A DNA stretch of 11,898 nucleotides. Origin: Lentisphaerota bacterium (GTDB lineage: Bacteria > Verrucomicrobiota > Kiritimatiellia > RFP12 > UBA3636). The stretch lies in NCBI GenBank assembly GCA_012514445.1, contig JAAZAI010000242.1, forward strand, positions 1-11,898, written 5' to 3'. The translations under genes and the position numbers were made by a program. This document shows, one piece after another, positions 1-7,664 of this stretch; within the stretch, counting starts at the first letter, position 1; each line of letters begins with the position of its first letter. The notes beneath the pieces were generated by a model. The model was not told where the DNA came from, searched no databases, and was given only the letters and a program-made list of their open reading frames with translations.

Positions 1-53
1 GCTGAAAAACCGTCTTCCCCCTGTGCGTGGATGGGCTTGAGGGACTGCGGAGG

Positions 54-95
54 GAATGTTGAGCGATCAGCGACGGCCGAAGGCCGGCAACATTC
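54..95 (-). repeat. Stem-loop structure downstream of galK (nested inverted repeats)
   Basis: GAATGTTG at 54-61 is perfectly complementary to CAACATTC at 88-95. Inside this pair, CGGCC (74-78) and GGCCG (82-86) form a second perfect stem around a 3-base loop. Read as the galK transcript (minus strand), it would fold into an outer 8-bp stem enclosing a GC-rich hairpin. It starts about 50 bases after the galK stop. No T-run follows, so it is not a standard intrinsic terminator. It could be a 3' RNA-stabilising structure or a dispersed palindromic repeat; which one cannot be told from one copy. Confidence 0.5.
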
Positions 96-98
96 ACG

Positions 99-124
99 CC
101 GCTTCGCGGGAAGGAAAGATTCCC
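99..124 (-). repeat. Two small overlapping hairpins just after the galK stop
   Basis: CCGC (99-102) and GCGG (106-109) form a 4-bp stem with a 3-base loop. GGGAA (108-112) and TTCCC (120-124) form a 5-bp stem with a 7-base loop. The two share bases 108-109. The second lies 23 bases past the galK stop on the minus strand. Together with the larger structure at 54-95 they make the galK 3' region densely palindromic. Stems this short can arise by chance in GC-rich DNA, so function is uncertain. Confidence 0.3.
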
Positions 125-146
125 TCCCCTCACCCGGGCTCCCCAC

Positions 147-1322
147 TCAGCCCTTGACGATCCGGGCGCCGTCGGAGCAGGTGATCACGCGCGTGTCGCA
201 GCGCGAGCCGTGGCGGTGCGCGTAGGCGTTTCGCAACGTGGTCTCCACCGAGGCGACCTGCTCCTTGTCCACGAGCACGACGACGCTGCCGCCGAAACCG
301 CCGCCGGAGAGCCGGGCGCCCAGGACGCCCGGCGTGGCCTGCGCCGCGTCCACGATCGTGTCCAGCTCGGGGCACGAGTTCTCGAAGTAGTTGCGCGAGC
401 TGTCGTGCGATTCGAACATCAGCCGGCCGAACCCCTTGAGGTTGCCGTTGCGCAGCATGTCGATGCCGGAGAGCACGCGCTCGTCCTCGCCGATGGGGTG
501 CGCGCAGCGCTTGGCGGTGATCTCGTCCATCTCGTCCTTGTAGTCGAGCCATTCGGCCCAGGAGACGTCGCGCAGGGCGGAGACGGGGTGGTCGAGGACG
601 GAGGCGAAGAACGCCGCGCCCTGTTCGCAGCGCTGCCGGCGCTCGTTGTAGGCGCCGTCCACGAGCGCGTGGCGCGCGTTCGTGTTGCACATCAGGAAGC
701 AGACGTCCTCGCCGAGCTTCTCGGTCTTCACGTCGTAGGTGCGGAAATCGCTCCAGACGAGGCAGTCCTTCTTGCCGTTGATGCTGGAGAACTGGTCGAG
801 CAGGCCGCATTTCACGCCCGCGAAGTCGTGCTCCGCGCGCTGACCGATCTTCGCCATCTCCAGATTGCCGACGCTCAGCCCGTAGAGGCGGGCGAACGCG
901 AACCCGGAGGAGACCTCGAGGGCGGCGGAGCTGGAAAGCCCGGAGCCCAGCGGAATGTTGCCGAGGAACATGGCGTCGAAGCCGTGCGCGGGCTTCTGGA
1001 TGGCGTTGAGGCCGGAGAGCACGCCCTTGACGTAGTTCGACCACATCCGGTCCTTGCTCGGCTGCGGGTTGTCCGCCTCGAACGCCACCTCCTCCATCAC
1101 GTCGCCGGCGACGAGGCGGGAGGCCGGCCCTTCGCGCCGCGCCACGGCGAAGTAGGTGCCGAAGTTGATGGCCGCCGAGAGCACGTAGCCCTCGTTGTAG
1201 TCGGTGTGGTTGCCCAGGATCTCGACCCGTCCCGGCGCGTACGCCACGACGTCGGGCGCGCGCCCGAACTTCTCCTGGAACTTCTTCATCAGCACATCGT
1301 GGACATCCTGACACGCGTTCAT
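147..1322 (-). CDS. galK: Galactokinase (GHMP kinase family)
   Basis: A 391-residue galactokinase, normal length for the family, which phosphorylates galactose to galactose-1-phosphate with ATP in the cytosolic Leloir pathway. The galactokinase signature sits at about residues 29-46 (GRVEILGNHTDYNEG), the GHMP ATP-binding loop at 126-135 (GSGLSSSAAL), the likely catalytic Asp176 in CGLLDQFSS, Tyr225 in AYNERR, and the C-terminal glycine motif at 339-346 (SGGGFGGS). The usual Glu of GEHTDY is Asn38 here, which could change sugar contacts. I chose the ATG at 1322 because GAGGGG lies 9 bases upstream; an in-frame ATG at 1346 would add 8 residues. It begins 44 bp after the phosphohexomutase stop, so the two are probably cotranscribed. 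galT and galE are not in the window. Another C1-kinase specificity within the family is possible. Confidence 0.93.
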   Translation of the reverse strand: MNACQDVHDVLMKKFQEKFGRAPDVVAYAPGRVEILGNHTDYNEGYVLSAAINFGTYFAVARREGPASRLVAGDVMEEVAFEADNPQPSKDRMWSNYVKGVLSGLNAIQKPAHGFDAMFLGNIPLGSGLSSSAALEVSSGFAFARLYGLSVGNLEMAKIGQRAEHDFAGVKCGLLDQFSSINGKKDCLVWSDFRTYDVKTEKLGEDVCFLMCNTNARHALVDGAYNERRQRCEQGAAFFASVLDHPVSALRDVSWAEWLDYKDEMDEITAKRCAHPIGEDERVLSGIDMLRNGNLKGFGRLMFESHDSSRNYFENSCPELDTIVDAAQATPGVLGARLSGGGFGGSVVVLVDKEQVASVETTLRNAYAHRHGSRCDTRVITCSDGARIVKG

Positions 1323-1366
1323 CTTGCCAAACCCCTCTTGTTTCATCGTTGAAATCCGAATCCCGC

Positions 1367-2704
1367 TCAGCCCCGAATCAGCTTCAGCAGCTCGTCGCGG
1401 CGGGCGGCCATGGCCTCGGGCGTCTTCGCCTCGAGGTTGAGCCGGATCAGCGGCTCCGTGTTCGAGCAGCGCACATTGAACCACCAGTCGTCGAACTCCA
1501 CGCTCACCCCGTCGAGCTCGAACAAGCGGCCGGCCGCGCCGTAGCGGCTCTTGAGCAGGCCGATGACGCGGTCCGCGTCGGCCTTGCTCGAGAGCTTGGT
1601 GTTGATCTCGCCGCTCGCGAAATAGCGCTGGATCGGCCGCACCATCTCCGAGAGCGGGAGGTTCGAATCGCTGACGATGTTGGCCAGCGCGAGAACGGCC
1701 ATCGCGGAGCTCTCCGCGGTGAAGTTGGCCTTGAAATAGTAGTGGCCGCTCAGCTCGCCCGCGAAGACGGCGTCGTGTTCGCGCATCTGGCTCTTGATGA
1801 AGGCGTGGCCGACGCGGCTCATCATGGGCCTGCCGCCGGCCTCCTCGATGACCTCCTTCACGGCCCAGCTGCTGCGCAGGTCGTAGAAGACCGCCGCGCC
1901 GGGGTTGCGCCGCAGGATGTCCTTGGCGATCAGCGCCGTCATGATGTCCATCGGCACGATCTCGCCGCGTTCGTCGATGAAGCCCGCGCGGTCGGCGTCG
2001 CCGTCGAAGGCCACGCCGAAGTCGTAGCCGCCCTTGCCGATCTCGGCGCGCAGCGCGTCGAGGGTGTGCGTCTCGAGCGGATTCGCCTCGTGGTTGGGGA
2101 AGCGGCCGTCGGGATCGCCGTAGAGGCGGGTGATCTCCAGCGGCAGGCCCTCGAACGCGGCGGCTTCCCAGATGCCCATGGCGTTGGCGAAGTCCGCCGC
2201 GATGCGCAGCGGACGGCGGATGGCGGCGCTCTTGCGCACGAACGCGGCGTACTCGGCCGCGATGTCGTGGCGCGTCACTGTGCCGCGCACGGCGGCCGGC
2301 GGGGCGAACGCGCCCGAGGCGACGATGCGCTCGATGTCGGCGATGCCGGTGGCGCCGCTGATGGGCACGGCCTGCGCGCGGGCCAGTTTGAAGCCGTTGT
2401 ACGGGCCGGGGTTGTGCGAGGCGGTGATCATCACGCCCGCGTCGCACCCCAGGACACCGTTGCCGTAGTACGACATCGGCGTCGAGCATTCGCCCAGATC
2501 CACCACGTCGGCGCCCTGCAGCGTGATGCCGTCGGCCAGGGCCGCGAAGAGCGGCGCGGAATGCGGGCGGATGTCGCGCCCCACCGCCACCTTGCGGCAG
2601 CCGAGGAACGTCGCCAGCGCGCGCCCGATGGCCCGCGCCAGGTCCTCCGTCAGCTCCTCGCCATAGATTCCCCGGATGTCGTATGCCTTGAAAATTCCTG
2701 CCAT
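1367..2704 (-). CDS. Phosphomannomutase/phosphoglucomutase (alpha-D-phosphohexomutase)
   Basis: A 445-residue cytosolic enzyme of the alpha-D-phosphohexomutase superfamily, the usual size for bacterial PMM/PGM (ManB/AlgC type). It interconverts hexose-6-phosphate and hexose-1-phosphate through a phosphoserine. All four active-site signatures are present in order: TASHNP at 94-99 with phosphoserine Ser96, the metal loop DGDADR at 234-239, the sugar-specificity loop GELSGHYYF at 316-324, and the phosphate-binding loop RCSNTEPLIRL at 412-422. The GE-x-SG form of the specificity loop fits mannose/glucose dual use and argues against phosphoglucosamine mutase, but the preferred sugar cannot be fixed from sequence. 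The ATG at 2704 is preceded by AGGGG at a 7-base spacing. It follows rng by 88 bp and precedes galK by 44 bp. Its product would link hexose-6-phosphate to GDP-mannose or UDP-glucose precursors. Confidence 0.93.
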   Translation of the reverse strand: MAGIFKAYDIRGIYGEELTEDLARAIGRALATFLGCRKVAVGRDIRPHSAPLFAALADGITLQGADVVDLGECSTPMSYYGNGVLGCDAGVMITASHNPGPYNGFKLARAQAVPISGATGIADIERIVASGAFAPPAAVRGTVTRHDIAAEYAAFVRKSAAIRRPLRIAADFANAMGIWEAAAFEGLPLEITRLYGDPDGRFPNHEANPLETHTLDALRAEIGKGGYDFGVAFDGDADRAGFIDERGEIVPMDIMTALIAKDILRRNPGAAVFYDLRSSWAVKEVIEEAGGRPMMSRVGHAFIKSQMREHDAVFAGELSGHYYFKANFTAESSAMAVLALANIVSDSNLPLSEMVRPIQRYFASGEINTKLSSKADADRVIGLLKSRYGAAGRLFELDGVSVEFDDWWFNVRCSNTEPLIRLNLEAKTPEAMAARRDELLKLIRG

Positions 2705-2740
2705 TTGCCGCCCCTGAACGCTAAGATTTGAAATGAAGTT

Positions 2741-2769
2741 ATCGTACTGAAAACGCCGTGAATCCTCAA
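2741..2769 (-). promoter_or_regulatory. Candidate sigma70-type promoter for the phosphohexomutase-galK pair
   Basis: On the minus strand, TTGAGG (2769-2764) and TACGAT (2746-2741) are separated by exactly 17 bases. Each matches the -35/-10 consensus at 4 of 6 positions. Transcription would start near 2734, giving about a 30-base leader with AGGGG before the ATG at 2704. It lies in the only sizeable gap (88 bp) of the minus-strand gene run downstream of mreC. Readthrough from rng is equally possible because no convincing terminator was seen in the gap. Confidence 0.4.
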
Positions 2770-2792
2770 GGCGAAATGTCGGCTTCCGCGCC

Positions 2793-4430
2793 CTACACGG
2801 GCTTCTGCTCGCCAGCGGCGAACAGGATCTGGCCGGAAGTGGCGTCGACGATGCTGAACGACTCGGCCTGGCGCAGCGGGTCGCTCTTGAACGAGAGGCG
2901 GCCCTTGTAGTCGGCCTGGAGGTTGCGCATCAGCTCCTCGTCCTCCGTGCGCAGGCGCTCGAGCACGGCGGGGTGGACGCAGATCTGCAGATCCGTCTCC
3001 TTCTTCTCCGAGCGGAGCAGGCGGATGAGCGAGACGAGGCGCCGCTGGATGTCCACGCTGAGCTGGAGGGAGGACTTGATGAGACCCTTGCCGTGGCAGT
3101 ACGGGCACGTCTGGTGCATCTGGGAGAGCAGGCTCTCCTCGAAGCGCTGGCGCGTCATCTCCAGCAGGCCGAGTTCGGAGATCTGCATCACGTTCGTGCG
3201 CGCCTTGTCGCGGCGCAGGGCGCTCTTGAGGGCCTTGTAGACCTGCTGCTGGTGCTTGCGCGACTTCATGTCGATGAGGTCGAGCACGACGAGGCCGCCG
3301 ATGTTGCGCAGCCGCATCTGGCGGGCGATCTCGTCGACCGCCTCGAGGTTGACCTCGAGGATCGCGTCCTCCTGCGAGCCCTTGCCCTTGTGGCGGCCGG
3401 TGTTGACGTCCACCGCGATGAGCGCCTCCGTCTCGTCGATGATGAGGTAGCCGCCGGAGGGCAGCGCGATCTTGCGGCGGAAGGCCTCCTCGATCTGCCG
3501 CTCCACGCCGTAGTGGTCGAAGATCGGGTAGTGGCCCTCGTAGAGCTGCACGAGGTTCTTGGCGTGGCGGGAGATGCGCGCCGCCTCCTTGCGGACGCGC
3601 TCGTAGACGGCCGGATCGTCGATGATGATCCGGTCGACGTCCTCCGTCATCCAGTCGCGCACGACGCGCATGACGAGATCCGGCTCCTCGTAGATGCAGC
3701 AGGGGGCGGGCTGCTCGGCGATCGCCTTCTTCATGTCGTTGTAGCTGTTGAGCAGCACGCGCAGGTCGCGGACGAACGAGGACTTGGAGGCGCCGGCCCC
3801 GGCCGTGCGCACGATGAGGCCGCAGTCGGCGGGGACGAGCTTTTCGAGGCGCTCGAGGATCTTCTTGAGGCGCTGGCGCTCGGCGGCGTCGCCGATCTTC
3901 CGGGAGACGCCGCGCAGCGTCCCGCCCGGCATCAGCACGAGGTAGCGGCCGGGGATCGAAAGGCTGGCCGTGATGCGGGGGCCCTTCGTGCCGATCGGTC
4001 CCTTCGAGACCTGGACGGTCACGACGCTGCCGGCCGGGAAGCGCTTGGCGATCTCCTCGTTGGTGAAGCGCTTGTTGCGGGGCTTGCGGCGGTTGCCGCC
4101 CCCGTTGTCGGCATGGGCGCCGTCCTCGTCGTCGAGCAGCGAGTCGTCGTCCGGATTCATGTCCCAGTAGTGCAGGAACGCGTTCTTCTTCATGCCGATG
4201 TTGACGAACGCGGCCTGGAGGTCGTTCTCGAGGTTCTGGATGCGGCCCTTGAAGATCGACCCGATGAGCCGCTCCTCGGTGGGATGCTCCACCTGGAACT
4301 CCTCCAGCCGGCCGTTCTCGAGCACGGCGACGCGCGTCTCGAGCTTCTCGGCGTTGACGATGATTTCGCGGTTCAGATGGCCGTCGGCCTTCGTGATCCA
4401 CTTGAACTTGAACAGGTTTTTCATGAACAT
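2793..4430 (-). CDS. rng: Ribonuclease G / RNase E-G family endoribonuclease
   Basis: A 545-residue cytosolic endoribonuclease that cuts single-stranded RNA, with roles in rRNA 5'-end maturation and mRNA decay in characterised relatives. The N-terminal S1 RNA-binding domain spans about residues 30-160 and includes RLIGSIFKGR (54-63). It is interrupted by a low-complexity acidic-then-basic insert at about 92-121. The catalytic metal site is seen as DVNTG (341-345) with a second Asp pair in LDLIDM (383-388). The zinc-link motif CPYCHGKG (442-449) holds the two cysteines that join dimer halves. There is no long C-terminal degradosome tail, so it is RNase G-like rather than full RNase E, although longer than E. 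coli RNase G (about 489 residues). The ATG at 4430 has GGAAGG 11 bases upstream; a second ATG at 4424 is possible. It follows rodA by 25 bp, the common mreBCD-mrdA-rodA-rng order. Confidence 0.92.
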   Translation of the reverse strand: MFMKNLFKFKWITKADGHLNREIIVNAEKLETRVAVLENGRLEEFQVEHPTEERLIGSIFKGRIQNLENDLQAAFVNIGMKKNAFLHYWDMNPDDDSLLDDEDGAHADNGGGNRRKPRNKRFTNEEIAKRFPAGSVVTVQVSKGPIGTKGPRITASLSIPGRYLVLMPGGTLRGVSRKIGDAAERQRLKKILERLEKLVPADCGLIVRTAGAGASKSSFVRDLRVLLNSYNDMKKAIAEQPAPCCIYEEPDLVMRVVRDWMTEDVDRIIIDDPAVYERVRKEAARISRHAKNLVQLYEGHYPIFDHYGVERQIEEAFRRKIALPSGGYLIIDETEALIAVDVNTGRHKGKGSQEDAILEVNLEAVDEIARQMRLRNIGGLVVLDLIDMKSRKHQQQVYKALKSALRRDKARTNVMQISELGLLEMTRQRFEESLLSQMHQTCPYCHGKGLIKSSLQLSVDIQRRLVSLIRLLRSEKKETDLQICVHPAVLERLRTEDEELMRNLQADYKGRLSFKSDPLRQAESFSIVDATSGQILFAAGEQKPV

Positions 4431-4455
4431 GCTTTGTTTTGCCTTCCGGGCTTGA

Positions 4456-5676
4456 TCACGACGGACGCTGCCCCGTTCCGGGGCCGCCGCCGTGGATTGC
4501 CACGCTCTGCACGAGACCGAGCAGAGCCATGGTCGATAGGGTGAATGAACCTCCGTAGCTGACGAGCGGCAGGGGGATGCCCGTGATGGGCACCTTGCCG
4601 ATCGTCATCGCCACGTTGACGAAGACGTGCGTGAAGAGCAGCGCCGAGACGCCGGCGCAGACGAGCCGCCCGGCGGGGTCCCGGCAGAGCAGGCCGGTCG
4701 TCACGATGCCGCCCAGCAGACCGATGTAGAGCCCCAGCAGGACCACGCTCCCCGCGAAGCCCGTTTCCTCCGCCACGACGGAGTAGATGAAGTCCGTGGA
4801 GGAGACGGCGCGGGGCAGGTACCCGAGGATGTTCTGCCGCCCCTTGAGATACCCCTTGCCCCAGCGGCCGCCCGACCCCACGGCGATCTCGGACTGGCGC
4901 TTGTTCCAGCCCGCGCCCAGCGGATCGCGGTCCGGGTAGACGAAGACGAGGATGCGCTTCTTCCAGTGCGGGAACATGACGCGGTCGACGACGCGCTCGA
5001 CGCGCTCCCGCTTCTCCGGGGGGAGCTTCTCCGGCAGCACCGCCGCGGAGAAGAACACGCCGACGAGGACGAGACCCGAGAGCACGAGCGCCAGCAGCGA
5101 CCGCGGCGCGCACCCCGCCACGAAGGCCATCGCGAGCGCCGTCGGCACGAGCGACATCGCCGTGCCCAGATCCGGCTGCATCATGATCAGCGCCGCGGGC
5201 GCCGCCGCCGCCCCGAGCACCACGACCAGCTTGCCGAAGCCGTTGCGCAGATTCGTGTCGGCCAGCAGGAACGCCAGCATCGGGATCACCGAGAATTTCG
5301 CGAACTCCGAGGGCTGGAAGCCGAACAGCCACCGCTGCGCGCCCATCCGCGCCGTGCCGATCCCGGGGATCATCACCAGCACCAGCGCCACCAGCATCGC
5401 GAGGTAGGGGCCCCAGGCCCAGTCGCACCACTTGCGGTAGTCCACCTTCGCCACGAGGACGTGCAGCGCGAGCCCGGCGGGAATCCACTTGCGAAGCATG
5501 TCCAGATAGAGGAACTGCGTCCGGTCCGTGCGGATCGCCGTGGCGCTGCGGATGAAGAGCACGCCCAGGGTCAACAGCAGCGCCATGCAGAGGAACACCA
5601 CCCAGTTCAACGTCGGCACGGGGCGCCCGGAGACCGCTTCGCGGCGCGAGGTGGGGAAAGGATTGCGGAACTTCAT
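4456..5676 (-). CDS. rodA: Peptidoglycan glycosyltransferase RodA (SEDS family)
   Basis: A 406-residue polytopic inner-membrane protein of the SEDS family that polymerises lipid II into glycan strands for side-wall growth, working with PBP2. Many hydrophobic segments are visible, for example about 24-42, 89-105, 150-165, 193-211, 309-330 and 340-358. Conserved SEDS motifs are present: GAQRWLFGFQPSEFAK (112-127), QPDLGTA (167-173), STDFIYSVVAEETGF (293-307), whose Asp295 probably matches the essential Asp of characterised RodA, and GIPLPLVSYGGS (366-377). The start ATG at 5676 overlaps the mrdA stop by 4 bases (ATGA), implying translational coupling to its cognate transpeptidase. RodA rather than FtsW is inferred from that partnership and the mre context. 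A Gly-rich cytosolic tail of about 12 residues ends the protein. It is followed by rng after 25 bp. Confidence 0.94.
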   Translation of the reverse strand: MKFRNPFPTSRREAVSGRPVPTLNWVVFLCMALLLTLGVLFIRSATAIRTDRTQFLYLDMLRKWIPAGLALHVLVAKVDYRKWCDWAWGPYLAMLVALVLVMIPGIGTARMGAQRWLFGFQPSEFAKFSVIPMLAFLLADTNLRNGFGKLVVVLGAAAAPAALIMMQPDLGTAMSLVPTALAMAFVAGCAPRSLLALVLSGLVLVGVFFSAAVLPEKLPPEKRERVERVVDRVMFPHWKKRILVFVYPDRDPLGAGWNKRQSEIAVGSGGRWGKGYLKGRQNILGYLPRAVSSTDFIYSVVAEETGFAGSVVLLGLYIGLLGGIVTTGLLCRDPAGRLVCAGVSALLFTHVFVNVAMTIGKVPITGIPLPLVSYGGSFTLSTMALLGLVQSVAIHGGGPGTGQRPS

Positions 5677-7664
5677 TGGAGCCCCTCCCCCGCGGCCGCG
5701 CCGCCGTCCGGCTCCGCGACCATCGGCACCGCATCGCCGGCCGGCTCCTCGGCCACCGCCGCCTCGGCAGCCACCTCCGTCCCGACCCCGGGTTCGTCCT
5801 CGACCAGTTCCTCGACGATCGGCTCGGGCGCGCCGGGCTCCTCGCCGTAGAGCTTCGCCAGGATCTGGTGCGCGATGCGCGCCGCCGTCTGCCCGCCCGC
5901 GTCGGAATCCTCCGCCACCACGGTCATCGCGTAGCGCGGCCGTTCGACGGGGGCGAAGAGCATGAACCAAGCGTGCTTCTTGCGCACGCCGCCTTCGTAG
6001 TACTCCGCCGTGCCCGTCTTGCCGGCGGCGCGCACGCTGCGGATGGCGGCGCGCTTCCCGGTGCCGTGCGGCGCGTGGATCACGTCCTCCATGCCGGCTT
6101 TGACGAGCGCCAGATCCTTCGCGGCCCAGTCCATCGTCCCCGCCAGCTCCAGCCGCTCCTGCACGCCGGCGCCGTCGCCGCGGTCGCGCAGCAGGCGGGG
6201 CTTGGGGACGCGCCCGTCGAGGGCGATCGTCGCGGTCATCACGACGGCCTGGAGCGGCGAGATCGAGAGCAGCCCCTGGCCGATCGAGATGTTCGCCGTG
6301 TCGCCGCCGCGCCAACTGTCGCGCATGCGCTTGCGCTTCCAGGCGTTGGAAGGGAGGATGCCCGCGGCCACGGGGACGCCGATCGGCGGCGCCTGGCCAA
6401 AGCCGATCGCCGCGCAGTCGTCGTGCAGCCGGGGCTCGAATCCGAGCTTCATCCCCATCGCGATGAAATAGGGGTTGCAGGAGACGGCGATCGCGCGGCG
6501 CAGATCCATGTCGCCGTGCCCGTAGCGGTGCGAGCAGCGGATCGTGCGGGGCCCGACCATGATCGAGCCGGTGCAGTGGTAGAGGGCGTCGGGATCGACG
6601 ACGCCCTCGCGAAGGGCGGCCAGGGCCACGACCGGCTTGAAGATGCTGCCTGGCGGATAGATGCCGCTCGTCGCGCGGTTCACGAGCGGCCGCGCGGGGT
6701 CGGCGAGCAGCCGCCGCCACGTCGCGCCCGGCAGACTCGGCACGAACGCCATCAGGTCGTAGCGCGGCGCCGTCGCCGCCACGAGCAGGTCGCCGCTCGC
6801 GCAATCGAGCACGATGGCCGCGCCGCGGTTTTCTCCGAGCGCGGCCTCCGCGGCCGCCTGCAGATCGGCGTCGATCGTCAGCACGATGTCGCGCCCCGGC
6901 ACGGGCGGCTTGCCCGGGATCACCTCGTGCTTGTAGCCCACGGCGTTGACGCGGATGAGGTGGCCGCCGCCACGGCCCGCCAGCTCCGCGTCGCAGGCCA
7001 GTTCGACGCCATCGCGACCCGCCAGGTCTGGCAGGTAGAAGTTGTAGGCCTCGTCCTCCTCGGTAAGCCCCTCCTCCTCGGCCGCCTCGCGCGGCTGGCC
7101 CGCGCCGACGTAGCCGATGAGGTGGCAGGCGAGGTCGCCGCGGGGGTAGAAGCGCTCGGGCTGCACCTGGATCTCGGTGCCGGGCAGCGCTCCGGGCCAC
7201 TCCGCGAGCCGGGCCATCTGCCGCTCGTCGAGCCCCTTGAACGCGAACAACGGGATCGCGCGCCGGCGGTGCAGGTGGCTCCAGATGCCGTCGCGGTCGA
7301 CTTCGCGCGGCTTGCCCACGATCGCCGAGACCTCGTCGAGCAGGGCGTCCACGCGGTTGACGGTGTTCGACCAGGGGCCGGACTGGCGCAGCTCCTCGAT
7401 GTAGAAGGCGACGCAATACGACGGCCGGTTGTCGGCGAGGACCGCGCCGTGGCGGTCGAGGATGCGGCCGCGCGTGGCGGGCTGGCGGACGCGCCGGAAG
7501 CTGGTGGCGTCCTGGGCGTCCGAATACAGGCTGGCGTCCTTCACCTGGATGCGGTGGAGGCTCGTGAGCAAATGGAAGATGCCGACAAGCATCAAGGCGC
7601 CGAGGACTGCGAACCGCAGCCGCTCCGCGTCAAGTCGCGCGCCAGCTGTACGTGTCGCCTTCAT
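5673..7664 (-). CDS. mrdA: Penicillin-binding protein 2, elongasome transpeptidase
   Basis: A 663-residue class B penicillin-binding protein that crosslinks peptidoglycan during elongation, anchored in the inner membrane with its catalytic domain in the periplasm. A single membrane anchor lies at about residues 16-36, followed by a pedestal domain (about 55-250, including RGRILDRHG at 65-73) and the transpeptidase domain (about 255-605). Catalytic motifs are complete: S340-IFK (SxxK with nucleophile Ser340), S395-CN (SxN), and K549-TGTAE (KTG). Cys364, Cys377, His383 and Cys396 match the spacing of the zinc site reported for Acinetobacter PBP2. After residue 608 there is an odd 55-residue acidic, Ala/Glu/Pro-rich tail, probably disordered. 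The ATG at 7664 has GGGG 7 bases upstream and lies inside mreD (35-bp overlap). The stop overlaps the rodA start by 4 bases. Confidence 0.95.
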   Translation of the reverse strand: MKATRTAGARLDAERLRFAVLGALMLVGIFHLLTSLHRIQVKDASLYSDAQDATSFRRVRQPATRGRILDRHGAVLADNRPSYCVAFYIEELRQSGPWSNTVNRVDALLDEVSAIVGKPREVDRDGIWSHLHRRRAIPLFAFKGLDERQMARLAEWPGALPGTEIQVQPERFYPRGDLACHLIGYVGAGQPREAAEEEGLTEEDEAYNFYLPDLAGRDGVELACDAELAGRGGGHLIRVNAVGYKHEVIPGKPPVPGRDIVLTIDADLQAAAEAALGENRGAAIVLDCASGDLLVAATAPRYDLMAFVPSLPGATWRRLLADPARPLVNRATSGIYPPGSIFKPVVALAALREGVVDPDALYHCTGSIMVGPRTIRCSHRYGHGDMDLRRAIAVSCNPYFIAMGMKLGFEPRLHDDCAAIGFGQAPPIGVPVAAGILPSNAWKRKRMRDSWRGGDTANISIGQGLLSISPLQAVVMTATIALDGRVPKPRLLRDRGDGAGVQERLELAGTMDWAAKDLALVKAGMEDVIHAPHGTGKRAAIRSVRAAGKTGTAEYYEGGVRKKHAWFMLFAPVERPRYAMTVVAEDSDAGGQTAARIAHQILAKLYGEEPGAPEPIVEELVEDEPGVGTEVAAEAAVAEEPAGDAVPMVAEPDGGAAAGEGLQ

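Noticed and set aside
147..2489. Apparent 780-codon protein joining a sugar mutase region to galactokinase
   Set aside because: The upstream half is the wrong frame of the phosphohexomutase gene. Galactokinase starts at 1322 with its own ribosome binding site.
2705..2792. Terminator between rng and the phosphohexomutase gene
   Set aside because: GGC/GCC trinucleotide pairings occur but no stable stem with a T-run. The gap is better explained as a leader with a candidate promoter.
2973..4544. Long plus-strand open frame opposite rng
   Set aside because: It is antisense to a clear RNase G with intact motifs. Its translation is dominated by Val, Leu, Asp, Glu, Arg and His as expected from the reverse of GC-rich codons, and it shows no family motif.
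4456..7416. Apparent 986-codon minus-strand protein with RodA at its end
   Set aside because: The part upstream of residue ~580 is an out-of-frame, Arg/Gly/Ala-rich reading of mrdA. RodA starts at the ATG at 5676, which overlaps the mrdA stop. It is not a fusion protein.
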